A stretch of DNA of 64,000 nt from Humibacter sp. RRB41 (GTDB lineage: Bacteria > Actinomycetota > Actinomycetes > Actinomycetales > Microbacteriaceae), in contig NZ_JAKWJQ010000001.1 in the NCBI RefSeq assembly GCF_022761015.1, positions 248,001-312,000 of the forward strand. The letters are read 5' to 3'. The notes under the pieces were generated by a model that saw only the letters and a list, made by a program, of their open reading frames with translations, was not told the origin of the DNA and searched no databases. The translations under genes were made by a program, and so were the position numbers. Positions 9,485 through 17,512 of this stretch are shown in pieces (position 1 is the first letter of the stretch; every line of letters starts with the position of its first letter).

Positions 9485-9541
9485 GTTGCCTGCTCCTGTG
9501 GGTGATGACCGCGACAGCGTCGTGTCGTATGATCGACTAAT

Positions 9542-9623
9542 CGGAACATCATTCCGGATGAGCGGGGCTCATTTCCGGAACAGTGTTCCGTTTAGTACAG
9601 ACTGTACACGGAACGCCGTTCCG
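9542..9623. promoter_or_regulatory. Three evenly spaced TetR-type operators
   Basis: Three copies of the palindrome CGGAA-N5-TTCCG lie at 9542-9556, 9576-9590 and 9609-9623, with centres 34 and 33 bases apart. The second and third extend to CGGAAC-N3-GTTCCG. A further perfect 13-base palindrome, GTACAG-A-CTGTAC (9595-9607), sits between copies two and three. They occupy the divergent gap of the aldo-keto reductase and TetR genes, the usual place for an autoregulated TetR operator array. Confidence 0.75.
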
Positions 9624-9643
9624 TTCGCTAGAGGAGCTGCTGC

Positions 9644-10264
9644 ATGCCCGTGATCTCGAGCACCGGCGTGGGCAAGGCCGACTCCGAGTCGCGACGGATG
9701 CGAGCTGATGCGCGACAGAACGTCGTCGCGCTGGTGGAGGCGGCGAAGGCGGTGTTCGCCGAGTCCGGTGTGGATGCGCCGGTGCGATCGATCGCCGAGC
9801 GGGCGGGCGTCGGCGTCGGCACGCTCTACCGGCACTTTCCGCTGCGGTCCGATCTCATCTCAGCGGTCTTCCGGCACGAGATGGATGCCTGCATCGACGC
9901 GGCGCCCGAGCTCGAGGCGAACCACCCACCAGGTGAGGCGCTCGATCTGTGGATCATGCGCTACACGCAGTTCGTCGCCACGAAACGCGGCCTCGCCGCG
10001 GCTTTGCACTCGGGCGACCCCGCCTACGAGCCGCTCGCCGACTACTTCTCGACGCATCTGGCGCCGACCCTCGATCGCTTGCTCGCCGCGGCTGCGAAGT
10101 CGGGCGAGATCACTCAGGATGTCGATGCATCCGAATTCCTCGGCGCCGTCGCCAACCTCTGCCACGGCGGCGACCCGTCGGGGAAAGAGAGCTCCGGCCG
10201 CGCAGAGCGGATGGTGCAACTGCTGTTGGCCGGGCTGCGAGCCGAGCCCTCGATACTGCGGTAG
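9644..10264 (+). CDS. TetR-family transcriptional repressor
   Basis: A 206-residue TetR-type regulator. The N-terminal helix-turn-helix (about residues 25-70) reads VRSIAERAGVGVGTLYRHFP, typical of the family; the rest is the variable ligand and dimerisation domain. A strong GAGGAG precedes the ATG. The divergent aldo-keto reductase gene and the triple palindromes between them suggest it represses both genes and is released by a substrate or stress signal of the reductase. The aldo-keto reductase gene at 10448 downstream on the same strand might also belong to the regulon. Confidence 0.88.
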   Translation: MPVISSTGVGKADSESRRMRADARQNVVALVEAAKAVFAESGVDAPVRSIAERAGVGVGTLYRHFPLRSDLISAVFRHEMDACIDAAPELEANHPPGEALDLWIMRYTQFVATKRGLAAALHSGDPAYEPLADYFSTHLAPTLDRLLAAAAKSGEITQDVDASEFLGAVANLCHGGDPSGKESSGRAERMVQLLLAGLRAEPSILR

Positions 10265-10447
10265 GGCTGTTCCTGCCGTCTCGCATTCATCGACTGCGTT
10301 GCTGAATGTGAGAGGAATCCACTGTTGGAGTTGATGAACGCCGCGATCTAGCATCGACCGCGGCATCCGCCTCACGGTGTCACGCCGAAAGCCACCTCTG
10401 CCGCCTTTGACGCGGGCGAGGTCGTCACACCATCGAAAGGCCAACTC

Positions 10448-11461
10448 ATGCAGTTCAGATACCTGGGCAACTCCGGTTTCAAGATCTCAGAGATCACATA
10501 CGGGAACTGGCTCACCCATGGTTCGCAGATCGAGAACGACACCGCGGCCGCGTGCGTGCGGGCCGCGCTCGACGCTGGCATCACCACGTTCGACACCGCA
10601 GACGTGTACGCGAACACGGCGGCGGAGACCGTTCTCGGTGAGGCTCTCAAGGGGGAGCGCCGCCAGTCGCTGGAGATCTTCACCAAGGTGTTCGGCCCGA
10701 CCGGCCCCAAGGGCCACAACGACGTCGGTCTGTCGCGCAAGCACATCCTCGAGTCGATCGACGGGTCGCTGACGCGGCTGCAGACCGATTACGTCGACCT
10801 CTACCAGGCGCACCGCTTCGACTTCCATACGCCGCTCGAGGAGACGATGCAGGCCTTCGCCGACGTCGTCCGTCAGGGCAAGGCGCTCTACATCGGCGTC
10901 AGCGAGTGGACCGCCGAGCAGCTGCGTGCCGGGGCGGCGCTCGCGAAGGAGCTGAACGTGCAGCTGATCTCGAACCAGCCGGAGTACTCAGCGCTGTGGC
11001 GAGTCATCGAGTCGGACGTCGTTCCGGCCTCGAGGGAGCTGGGCATCTCGCAGATCGTCTGGTCCCCGGTCGCCCAAGGCGTGCTCAGCGGCAAGTACCT
11101 TCCCGGTGCGCCCGTTCCGGCAGGCAGCAGGGCCACGGATGAGAAGGGCGGCGGAGCGCAGGCCATCTCGCGATGGCTGAGCGATGACGTTCTCACGAGG
11201 GTGCAACGGCTGAAGCCGATCGCGCAGGAGCTCGGCCTCACGCCGGCACAGCTCGCCGTCGCGTGGGTTCTCCAGAACGGCAACGTCGCATCCGCGATCA
11301 TCGGGGCATCCCGTCCCGAGCAGGTCGTAGAGAACGTGAGGGCATCCGGCGTCACTATTCCCGCCGAGCTATCGGCCAGCATCGACGAGGTTCTCGGCGA
11401 TGCCATCGAACGCGACTCTGCGCACACGGCGAGCCGCTCGCCGAAGGAGCGCGAAGCGTAG
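10448..11461 (+). CDS. Aldo-keto reductase, Kv-beta-like
   Basis: A 337-residue aldo-keto reductase of the potassium-channel beta-subunit-like group. The signature residues are in DTADVYANTAAETVLG (Asp, Tyr), EIFTKVFG (Lys) and YQAHRFD (His), with the cofactor-binding segment AIIGASRPEQVVEN near the C-terminus. It differs clearly from the other aldo-keto reductase in this window and is not a recent duplicate. GAAAGG precedes the ATG by 7 bases. A possible promoter, TTGGAG (10325-10330) and TAGCAT (10349-10354) with an 18-base spacer, lies upstream. It is followed by a strong terminator hairpin. Confidence 0.9.
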   Translation: MQFRYLGNSGFKISEITYGNWLTHGSQIENDTAAACVRAALDAGITTFDTADVYANTAAETVLGEALKGERRQSLEIFTKVFGPTGPKGHNDVGLSRKHILESIDGSLTRLQTDYVDLYQAHRFDFHTPLEETMQAFADVVRQGKALYIGVSEWTAEQLRAGAALAKELNVQLISNQPEYSALWRVIESDVVPASRELGISQIVWSPVAQGVLSGKYLPGAPVPAGSRATDEKGGGAQAISRWLSDDVLTRVQRLKPIAQELGLTPAQLAVAWVLQNGNVASAIIGASRPEQVVENVRASGVTIPAELSASIDEVLGDAIERDSAHTASRSPKEREA

Positions 11462-11487
11462 AGAGGCTCGGCGTCACCCGCTGAATG

Positions 11488-11521
11488 CGAATGGCGGCAC
11501 CCCTCGAGGTGCCGCCATTCG
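11488..11521. terminator. Bidirectional terminator hairpin
   Basis: Perfect 14-base arms (CGAATGGCGGCACC and its complement) surround a six-base loop CCTCGA. It lies between the aldo-keto reductase stop and the 3' end of the oppositely oriented tRNA gene, where it can terminate both transcripts. Confidence 0.8.
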
Positions 11522-11527
11522 TGTCAG

Positions 11528-11598
11528 AGCCGATGACGGGAATCGAACCCGCGCTCTCTGCTTGGGAAGCAGAAGTTCTGCCATTGAACTACATCGGC
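11528..11598 (-). tRNA. tRNA-Gly (anticodon CCC)
   Basis: The complement strand folds as a standard tRNA: a 7-base acceptor stem GCCGATG/CATCGGC, a D arm around TAGTTCAATGGCAGAAC, an anticodon stem TCTGC/GCAGA with loop TTCCCAA giving anticodon CCC, and a T arm with GGTTCGATTCC. This reads GGG glycine codons. CCA is not encoded. No integrase or direct repeat of the tRNA 3' end was seen nearby, so it does not appear to be an occupied attachment site. Confidence 0.93.
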
Positions 11599-11657
11599 GT
11601 GCCCGCCTGAGCGAGCAACGACCATCCTAACCGGCGATCTCGGCACGTTCGCCCCCG

Positions 11658-11724
11658 CGACAGCGCCATCTGCGCTTAACAGCGCCAGTCGTAGTGGCGC
11701 GATTAAGCGCAAATGGCGCTGTTC
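11658..11724. repeat. Long nested inverted repeat
   Basis: Outer arms at 11660-11679 and 11703-11722 match over 20 bases with one mismatch. Inside them a second perfect hairpin, GCGCCA/TGGCGC (11682-11700), has a 7-base loop, so nearly the entire 67 bases can fold. It is located beyond the SDR stop and upstream of the tRNA on the same strand. It may terminate the SDR transcript or be a copy of an extragenic palindromic element. Confidence 0.7.
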
Positions 11725-11778
11725 GGGTTTGCGGGTTGCGGGAAGCGCACGCGTGATCGGTGCGCGTCGCTGTCGGCG

Positions 11779-12534
11779 TCAGACGACCGACCAGCCGCCG
11801 TCGCTCGGCAAGATGGCGCCGTTCACGTTCGCGGAGTCGTCGCTCAGCAGCCAGATGATCGCTGCGGCGAGCTGCTCCGGCTGAGCCACGCCGGGGATAT
11901 TCGTCTGCATGATCGGGCCGACGATGCTCGCGGCGAATTCCGACTTGAACGGTGACTCTATGTTGGTCGCCACCGCACCGGGCGCGACCGCGTTCGCACG
12001 GATGCCCTGCTTGCCGTAGAAGAACGCGATCGACTTGGTCAGACCGGCGACGGCGTGCTTCGACGCCGTATACGCGACACCGGCGGCGGACGCCTTCAGC
12101 GCGGCCTCCGACGCAACGTTCACGATGGCGCCCTTGCCGGCACCCAGCATCAGGGGAAGCACCGCACGTGCGAGACGCATCGGCCCCGTCAGGTTGACGT
12201 TCAGCACGCGCTCCCAGGTGGCGTCGTCGACCTCGGCGGGCGGGAGGAAGGCATCCATGATGCCCGCCACGTTCGCCAGGCCGTCGACCTTGTCGCCGGC
12301 GGCGGCGATGATCGCGTCGATCGTCTCTGCGGATGCCACGTCGCCGGTCACCGTCGTGACGTCGTACTCGTTCAGTTCCTTCTCGAGGTCGGCGAGACGT
12401 TCGGCGACCACGTCGGTGCCGATCACTCGTGCGCCTTCGTGTGCGAGGCGCGTCGCCGTCGCCTTGCCGATGCCGCTGCCTGCCCCCGTCACAATGATCG
12501 TCTTGCCCGCGAAACGGTCCGAAACCTCGGTCAT
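11779..12534 (-). CDS. Short-chain dehydrogenase/reductase
   Basis: A 251-residue classical SDR. It has the nucleotide-binding motif TGAGSGIG near the N-terminus, the NAG-equivalent NVAG, the catalytic Ser in NVASEAAL and the Tyr-X3-Lys pair in YTASK, and a C-terminal VNGAILPSDGGWSVV. The ATG at 12534 is preferred because GAAGGAG precedes it by 6 bases and the SDR fold begins at once; the longer frame upstream is not conserved-looking. The substrate is unknown. A divergent TetR gene and an operator-like palindrome in the shared promoter region suggest local repression. Confidence 0.9.
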   Translation of the reverse strand: MTEVSDRFAGKTIIVTGAGSGIGKATATRLAHEGARVIGTDVVAERLADLEKELNEYDVTTVTGDVASAETIDAIIAAAGDKVDGLANVAGIMDAFLPPAEVDDATWERVLNVNLTGPMRLARAVLPLMLGAGKGAIVNVASEAALKASAAGVAYTASKHAVAGLTKSIAFFYGKQGIRANAVAPGAVATNIESPFKSEFAASIVGPIMQTNIPGVAQPEQLAAAIIWLLSDDSANVNGAILPSDGGWSVV

Positions 12535-12620
12535 CACCGACTCCTTCACTTGTCGTGTTGTCGCCTCGCGCACGCCGCGCGCGGCATCCTGTCCACCAAC
12601 GTGGTGGCCTGCTGACACAG

Positions 12621-12641
12621 TTATAACACTCAGTGCCATAA
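12621..12641. promoter_or_regulatory. Operator-like palindrome, SDR/TetR
   Basis: TTAT-N2-CACT-C-AGTG-N2-ATAA is a 21-base inverted repeat in the divergent SDR/TetR gap. It falls where the -35 region of the predicted leaderless tetR promoter would be, so binding would block that gene and probably the SDR gene. Confidence 0.6.
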
Positions 12642-12655
12642 ATGGGCTGAGAGCC

Positions 12656-12661
12656 TAAGCT
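12656..12661 (+). promoter_or_regulatory. -10 box of leaderless tetR promoter
   Basis: TAAGCT lies exactly 6 bases before the GTG at 12668, the spacing expected when transcription starts at the first base of the start codon. No Shine-Dalgarno sequence is present. Confidence 0.5.
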
Positions 12662-12667
12662 TGCGTC

Positions 12668-13297
12668 GTGACGGCAACACAGGCATCCGAATCGAGCGAC
12701 GCGGCTCCGCGCCGCGGGCGCCCCGTCGAGGTGCAACCGGAGCAGGCGGCGCTCATCGCGCTACGCCTCTTCGACGAGCGCGGCTATGACGAGGTGTCGA
12801 TGGAGGACGTCGCCCGAGCGGCGGGAATGAGCCGGCGCTCGCTCTTCCGGTACTTTCCGCGCAAGGCCGACCTCGTCTGGTCGGGTGCGGCGGAGGCGCA
12901 GACGGACATCCGCGGGGCTCTCGCGCGGGCTCGGCCCGAGGCATCCACGATCGACGCGCTGCGGGCCGCGTACGCGACGGCGCTCGACTTCAGCGAGGAC
13001 CAGTGGGAGGCCACCAGGAGGCGCCTGCTGCTCATCCAGCGGCATCCGTCGCTCTACGACGCAGTACGCGGCCAGCTGGACGATCAGCGCGAGCTCCTCG
13101 CCTCGTTCATCGCCGAGCGCGAGGGTCTCGCACGCGAATCGCTGCTCGTGCACGTGCTGACGGATGCCGTCTCCGCCGCCTCGTTCTCGGCGCTGGTGTG
13201 GTGGGCATCCGGCGACGAGCGATCACCCGCCGAGGCGGTCAATGCGGCGCTGGCCGAACTGCAGAAGGCCTTCGGCGCAACGTCGCCGATCAACTGA
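12668..13297 (+). CDS. TetR-family transcriptional regulator
   Basis: A 209-residue regulator. The N-terminal helix-turn-helix reads VSMEDVARAAGMSRRSLFRY and is followed by FPRKADLVW. The C-terminal part is typical of the larger TetR group whose ligands are unknown or acyl-CoA-like. It is divergent from the SDR gene with a 21-base palindrome between them, making autoregulation and control of the SDR likely. The GTG start is supported by a TANNNT box 6 bases upstream rather than by a ribosome-binding site. Confidence 0.87.
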   Translation: MTATQASESSDAAPRRGRPVEVQPEQAALIALRLFDERGYDEVSMEDVARAAGMSRRSLFRYFPRKADLVWSGAAEAQTDIRGALARARPEASTIDALRAAYATALDFSEDQWEATRRRLLLIQRHPSLYDAVRGQLDDQRELLASFIAEREGLARESLLVHVLTDAVSAASFSALVWWASGDERSPAEAVNAALAELQKAFGATSPIN

Positions 13298-13343
13298 CAT
13301 CGGTCGGCCCGGGCAGATGCCGCGAGCATTCGCCGTCGGACGT

Positions 13344-13826
13344 TCAGCTCGCGAGACTCGCGATCGCGAAGACCAGCAGCACGATGCCGACCACGAGATC
13401 GGTGCAGCACGCGAGCCATTCCTTGCCACCCTTGCCCGCCTTGAAGAGGTGACGAATGCCGGCGGCGAACAGGAAGACACCGCCGGCGACCGCCACGGCG
13501 GCCGTCCACCCGCCGTGAGTCGTGCCTCCGATCCACGGCGCGACGATTCCCGCGGCACCGAGTCCGAGGTTGGCGAATCCGAGCTCCTGCACAACGTGGT
13601 TCGTATTCTCGTCCGCGCCGCGTCCGAGGATGTTCTCCGCGGTGAACGAGGGACGGACGATCTGGCTGACTCCCGCGATGAACAAGCGAACGCCCATCGC
13701 CCAGAACACGAACCACTTGCCGATGAGTGCGAGCGCGTCGGGCATCCATCCCGAGACGAAGCCCTCGATGAGCACCGACGCGACGGGCAGCACGAGCATG
13801 AGTCCGATGACCATCACCCAGTACAT
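13344..13826 (-). CDS. Small integral membrane protein (DUF6790-like)
   Basis: A 160-residue protein with about four to five membrane segments (LMLVLPVASVLIEGF, KWFVFWAMGVRLFIAGV, then two to three C-terminal helices). It looks like the DUF6790 group of uncharacterised membrane proteins, judged by eye from VQELGFANLGLGAAGI. The ATG at 13826 follows GAGAGGAGC and begins a hydrophobic helix, so the longer upstream frame is rejected. It converges with the TetR gene; no function can be assigned. Confidence 0.7.
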   Translation of the reverse strand: MYWVMVIGLMLVLPVASVLIEGFVSGWMPDALALIGKWFVFWAMGVRLFIAGVSQIVRPSFTAENILGRGADENTNHVVQELGFANLGLGAAGIVAPWIGGTTHGGWTAAVAVAGGVFLFAAGIRHLFKAGKGGKEWLACCTDLVVGIVLLVFAIASLAS

Positions 13827-13993
13827 GTCGCTCCTCTCGAAAGGGCCGGCGCTCATCGCTCGGCTGGGGCGACAATATCGCGCCGACGGGGTGAACACGA
13901 CGGTTGTCTCTACGGGCGTTGCGCCGTGCACGAACGGCGATGACCACGAAACATTTGTCGGATGCTCGCGCTGTGCGCTCGACCGACTCAATC

Positions 13994-14031
13994 GGCGGGG
14001 TGAGCGTGAGCAAGCTCCCGCTCACCCCGCC
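13994..14031. repeat. GC-rich hairpin upstream of dcd
   Basis: Perfect 13-base arms GGCGGGGTGAGCG and CGCTCACCCCGCC enclose a 12-base loop. It ends 23 bases before the dcd start codon and 11 bases before the predicted dcd -10 box, so it lies in the promoter region and not in the transcript. It could be an operator or a leftover terminator. Confidence 0.55.
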
Positions 14032-14042
14032 TCAATCGCCGG

Positions 14043-14048
14043 TAGTCT
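14043..14048 (+). promoter_or_regulatory. -10 box of leaderless dcd promoter
   Basis: TAGTCT stands exactly 6 bases before the GTG at 14055, with no Shine-Dalgarno sequence between them. Confidence 0.5.
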
Positions 14049-14054
14049 GACGAG

Positions 14055-14693
14055 GTGCTGCTCTCAGATCGCGACATCACGGCCGAACTCGGCGAAGGGC
14101 GCATCGCTCTGGAGCCCTACGAGCCGGAGATGATCCAGCCGTCGAGCATCGACGTGCGCCTCGACCGCTTCTTCCGGCTGTTCGACAACCACAAGTACGC
14201 CTTCATCGATCCCTCGGAAGACCAGCCGGAGCTCACTCACCTGGTCGAGGTGGACGGCGACCAGCCGTTCATCCTGCACCCCGGCGAGTTCGCGCTCGGG
14301 TCGACGTACGAGCGCGTTGCGCTGCCCGACGACATCGCTGCCAGGCTCGAAGGCAAGAGTTCGCTGGGTCGGCTCGGCCTACTCACCCACTCCACGGCCG
14401 GATTCATCGACCCAGGTTTCACAGGGCACGTCACCCTCGAGCTGAGCAACGTGGCCACCCTGCCGATCAAGCTCTGGCCCGGCATGAAGATCGGGCAGAT
14501 GTGTTTCTTCAGGCTGTCTTCTCCCGCCGAGAAGCCGTACGGTTCTGCCGCATACAGCTCCCGATACCAGGGGCAGCGCGGGCCGACGGCATCCCGTTCC
14601 TATTTGAACTTCCACCGCACGGACGTCAGCGGCTCCACCGTCGGCGACCCCGCGCAGGCTGGCGGCGGCCCCGTCGAGAAGGTGACGTCATGA
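14055..14693 (+). CDS. dcd: dCTP deaminase
   Basis: A 212-residue member of the dCTP deaminase/dUTPase family. It opens [17 protein letters not shown] and includes [29 protein letters not shown] and [16 protein letters not shown], the conserved nucleotide-binding and catalytic blocks. Actinobacterial members are often bifunctional, converting dCTP directly to dUMP; that is inferred, not seen. It has about 20 residues more than the usual 190 at a Gly-rich C-terminus ([10 protein letters not shown]). The stop overlaps the start of the next gene (ATGA), indicating translational coupling. Confidence 0.93.
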   Translation: MLLSDRDITAELGEGRIALEPYEPEMIQPSSIDVRLDRFFRLFDNHKYAFIDPSEDQPELTHLVEVDGDQPFILHPGEFALGSTYERVALPDDIAARLEGKSSLGRLGLLTHSTAGFIDPGFTGHVTLELSNVATLPIKLWPGMKIGQMCFFRLSSPAEKPYGSAAYSSRYQGQRGPTASRSYLNFHRTDVSGSTVGDPAQAGGGPVEKVTS

Positions 14694-15208
14694 CCGAACA
14701 GTCCGACCACAACGACTTCGCGGATGCCCTGATCAGCGCAGGTCCGTCGCCGAAGCACCCGAAGCGCATGACGCGATTCGGGCAGCTCGTCGGCTCGTGG
14801 AAGGTGCACGGCACGCGGCTCGACGAGGCGACGGGCGAGTGGTCCGACCGCGACTTCACGTGGATCGTGCAATGGGTGATGGACGGCCACGCGATCGAGG
14901 ACCTCGAGGCCGTCGACACTGCAGACGGACGAGTGACCACGGCGGTCGCGCTGCGCGTTCACGATCCGTCGGCCGGGCTCGTGCGGGTGAGCTACTTCTC
15001 CCCCGCGACGAACCAGTACGCGAACCTCGTCGCGCAGGGCTGGCGCGACGGCATCCGCGAAGACGGTTCGCAGAACGACGGCAGGCCGATCCGCTGGAAT
15101 TTCAGCTCGATCACCGACGAGTCCTACGAGTGGGACGGCTGGGTGAGCGACGACGACGGCACGACGTGGAAGCTCGTGGAACATCTCGAGGGCGTCAAGA
15201 TCCCGTAG
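14690..15208 (+). CDS. DUF1579-like small-molecule-binding protein, function unknown
   Basis: A 172-residue soluble protein of the type often annotated near DUF1579: [18 protein letters not shown] begins a likely beta-barrel and [16 protein letters not shown] follows. No catalytic motif is visible. The start at 14690 overlaps the dcd stop by four bases, so the two are cotranscribed and translationally coupled, although no functional connection with pyrimidine metabolism is obvious. The family assignment is by eye and tentative. Confidence 0.7.
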   Translation: MTEQSDHNDFADALISAGPSPKHPKRMTRFGQLVGSWKVHGTRLDEATGEWSDRDFTWIVQWVMDGHAIEDLEAVDTADGRVTTAVALRVHDPSAGLVRVSYFSPATNQYANLVAQGWRDGIREDGSQNDGRPIRWNFSSITDESYEWDGWVSDDDGTTWKLVEHLEGVKIP

Positions 15209-15320
15209 CCTCGCGGCCGGCCTTGGCGTGTCTGATGGTGGATCGACCGGGGGCGGGGTAGAACAGCGTGGGGGCAATTCGGGGGGATCGCTTCGCTGAC
15301 CGGCTGAAAGGAATCTCCCC

Positions 15321-15488
15321 GTGAAGATCGTCAGACGCGTTGTCATGGTGTTGATCATCGCCTTCGCCCTCTTCTACATCATCGCCCGCCCGCAGGATGC
15401 GGCGAACGCGGTACAAGTTGCCGTAGGAGCCGTGTTCGCTGCCGGCACCGCGGTCATGAACTTCTTCACCGCGCTAGCCGGTTCATGA
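15321..15488 (+). CDS. 55-residue single-span membrane peptide
   Basis: The GTG at 15321 follows GAAAGGA by 8 bases and opens VKIVRRVVMVLIIAFALFYI, a positively charged N-terminus with a strong membrane helix. A second, weaker hydrophobic stretch (QVAVGAVFAAGTAVMNFFTA) follows. The stop overlaps the ATG of the PH-domain gene (ATGA at 15485-15488). The ribosome-binding site and the coupling support it as a real small gene, possibly a partner of the PH-domain membrane protein. Confidence 0.7.
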   Translation: MKIVRRVVMVLIIAFALFYIIARPQDAANAVQVAVGAVFAAGTAVMNFFTALAGS

Positions 15489-16036
15489 CGGAGGTCGATC
15501 CGCGCACCGCAAAGCACCTCATCGCCGATCAGGGTGAGGTGGTCATCGACGAGGTGCGCAAACACTGGGCGGCGCTGGTCGGGCCGGCGCTCGAACTCGT
15601 GGCCGGCGTGGTCATTGTCTTTCTGGCGATGGCCGTTCCCAAGATCTGGTGGCTGCCGGTCATCGTCGGCCTCGGCGTGATCCTGCACGCGGCGTGGCGC
15701 ATCCTCGCCCGACGGCGGGACCACTTCGTCATCACGAACATGCGGGTCTTCCGCATCCACGGCATCCTGTCGGAGCAGGTGGCGACGATGCCGCTCGCCC
15801 GCATTCTCGACATCTCGGTGTACAAGCCGGTTCTCGGGCGCATGTTGGGCTACGGGCATTTCGTCTTCGAATCGGCCGCCCAGGCGCAGGGACTGCGCGA
15901 GATCCGGTACGTGGGCGCCCCGGACAAGCGCGGACTCACCATCCAGCGCGTGATTCAGCGGGCCGGTCTTCGCGGATACGCCGACAGGTGGTCGAACCCC
16001 GAGGGAGCGGTCCCGGACGGCAGCTTGGACCGCTGA
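15485..16036 (+). CDS. PH-domain (bPH2) membrane protein
   Basis: A 183-residue protein. Two adjacent membrane helices (about 30-70: WAALVGPALELVAGVVIVFL and a second segment) are followed by a bacterial PH domain (about 75-155) with the typical FVITNMRVFRIHG and SEQVATMPLARILDISVYK. Such proteins are membrane-anchored; their ligands are unknown. Translational coupling with the 55-residue peptide suggests they act together. It converges with the UMF1-type transporter. Confidence 0.85.
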   Translation: MTEVDPRTAKHLIADQGEVVIDEVRKHWAALVGPALELVAGVVIVFLAMAVPKIWWLPVIVGLGVILHAAWRILARRRDHFVITNMRVFRIHGILSEQVATMPLARILDISVYKPVLGRMLGYGHFVFESAAQAQGLREIRYVGAPDKRGLTIQRVIQRAGLRGYADRWSNPEGAVPDGSLDR

Positions 16037-16045
16037 CGCGAGTCT

Positions 16046-16062
16046 GCAGGTAAGTTACCTGC
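16046..16062. repeat. Perfect 17-base palindrome
   Basis: GCAGGTAA-G-TTACCTGC lies in the short convergent gap between the PH-domain gene and the UMF1-type transporter. It may be a short terminator; no other role can be read from it. Confidence 0.4.
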
Positions 16063-16099
16063 CCGGATGTCGAGTCTGGCGCGGAGGCGTCGGTCTGGC

Positions 16100-17500
16100 T
16101 CAACGACTCAGATCGAGCTTGCCGGCGCTCGCGCGCACCAGGAGCATCAACACGAGACCGACGGCCACGACGATCATGATTCCGACGATCCCCCAGATCT
16201 GCTTGCCGCCGATCGCGATGAACGCACTGAACAGCAGCGGCGAGAGGAAGGTCGCCGCGCGCCCGGTCGTCGCGTAGAGCCCGAACACCTCGCCCTCGTG
16301 GCCGACCGGGATGATCCGTGCGAGGAAGCTTCGCGACGCGGACTGCGCCGGCCCGACGAACAGGCAGAGGAACAGGCCGAAGATCCAGAAGATCCAAGCG
16401 GGTGCGAGGCCGCTCGGAGACCCGTCTGACTGGATCGGACCGGCCATCGGGTCGAAAAACCCGAGTGCCAGTCCGAACGCCGCGACGCCGGATACCAGAA
16501 GACCCACGAGCGAGGTGATGATGACGCGTCGTGGGCCGAACCGATCGTCGAGGGTACCGGTGGCGATAGTCGCGATGCCGGCAACGAGATTCGCTGCCAC
16601 GGCGAAGTAGATTACGAGGCTCGGCGAGAAGCCGAAAGTGCCAGAGGCGATCACACCGCCGAAGGTGAAGATGCCGGTGAGTCCATCGCGGAAGATCGCG
16701 CTCGCGATGAGGAACCACACGGTGTTTCGGCTGCGTGTCCACAGCCGAGCGATCGAACGGCAGAGCTCGACGTAGGCACCAAGGAGGCCAGCGCGCGTCA
16801 CGCCGCCGGAGGCAGGTTGCTTGTTCTCGCCGACAGCGAAAAAGACCGGGAGTGAGAAGCCGACGTACCAGAGCGTCGCGACCATCATCGACAACTGCAC
16901 ATAGTGGAATGGCCCGAGCTGAAGCTCGGGGTCGATGAATGCGAACAGCAGGATGAGCAACTGCACGATGCCGCCGACATAGCCCATGCCCCAGCCGAAG
17001 CCGCTCACCCGTCCGACGTTCCTCGACGTCGACACCTGGGTGAGCATCGCGTAATAGTTGACGTTTGCGAGCTCGATCGAGATTGTGCCGATCGACAGCG
17101 CGAAGAACCCCAGAACCACGAACTGAGGATCAGGGAAGACGAACGCCATCGCTAGGAGGGCGATCGCGGTTATCCCGGTCCACACGCCCAGCCATCGCTT
17201 CCGATGGCCGCCGGCATCGGACTGCTGCCCGGTGATTGGAGCTGTCAGCGCGACGAGCAGGCCGGCGAGCCCGAGCCAGAGCCCGAGCTGGCCGGAGAGT
17301 TCGTCGGTATCGCCGAACGTTGAGCTCGTGAGGTAGCGGGTGAAGACGAATGTGGTCGCGACGGCGTTGAAGGATGAGCCAGCCCAGTCATATAGGGCCC
17401 ACGCGACCACTTTTTTGCGGGGAACGGGCCCGACATCCGGCCCGGCGGTATCGAGGGTTGCAGGGGCATCGTTGCCCGCACTGCTCGGGTGGTCGGTCAT
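16100..17500 (-). CDS. UMF1-family MFS transporter (Atg22-like)
   Basis: A 466-residue MFS-type transporter with about 12 membrane helices. VVAWALYDWAGSSFNAVATT near the N-terminus is typical of UMF1/Atg22-like proteins. Fungal Atg22 exports amino acids from the vacuole; bacterial substrates are unknown. The start at 17500 is supported by a TANNNT box 6 bases upstream; a GTG two codons earlier is less likely. It is divergent from the ROK regulator gene, which might control it. Confidence 0.85.
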   Translation of the reverse strand: MTDHPSSAGNDAPATLDTAGPDVGPVPRKKVVAWALYDWAGSSFNAVATTFVFTRYLTSSTFGDTDELSGQLGLWLGLAGLLVALTAPITGQQSDAGGHRKRWLGVWTGITAIALLAMAFVFPDPQFVVLGFFALSIGTISIELANVNYYAMLTQVSTSRNVGRVSGFGWGMGYVGGIVQLLILLFAFIDPELQLGPFHYVQLSMMVATLWYVGFSLPVFFAVGENKQPASGGVTRAGLLGAYVELCRSIARLWTRSRNTVWFLIASAIFRDGLTGIFTFGGVIASGTFGFSPSLVIYFAVAANLVAGIATIATGTLDDRFGPRRVIITSLVGLLVSGVAAFGLALGFFDPMAGPIQSDGSPSGLAPAWIFWIFGLFLCLFVGPAQSASRSFLARIIPVGHEGEVFGLYATTGRAATFLSPLLFSAFIAIGGKQIWGIVGIMIVVAVGLVLMLLVRASAGKLDLSR

Positions 17501-17506
17501 GCGCAC

Positions 17507-17512
17507 ACCCTA
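17507..17512 (-). promoter_or_regulatory. -10 box of leaderless UMF1 transporter promoter
   Basis: On the minus strand TAGGGT lies exactly 6 bases before the ATG at 17500. Confidence 0.5.

Noticed and set aside
11528-11724. tRNA-Gly as the attachment site of an integrated element
   Set aside because: No integrase gene, no repeated copy of the tRNA 3' end and no phage-like genes were seen on either side.
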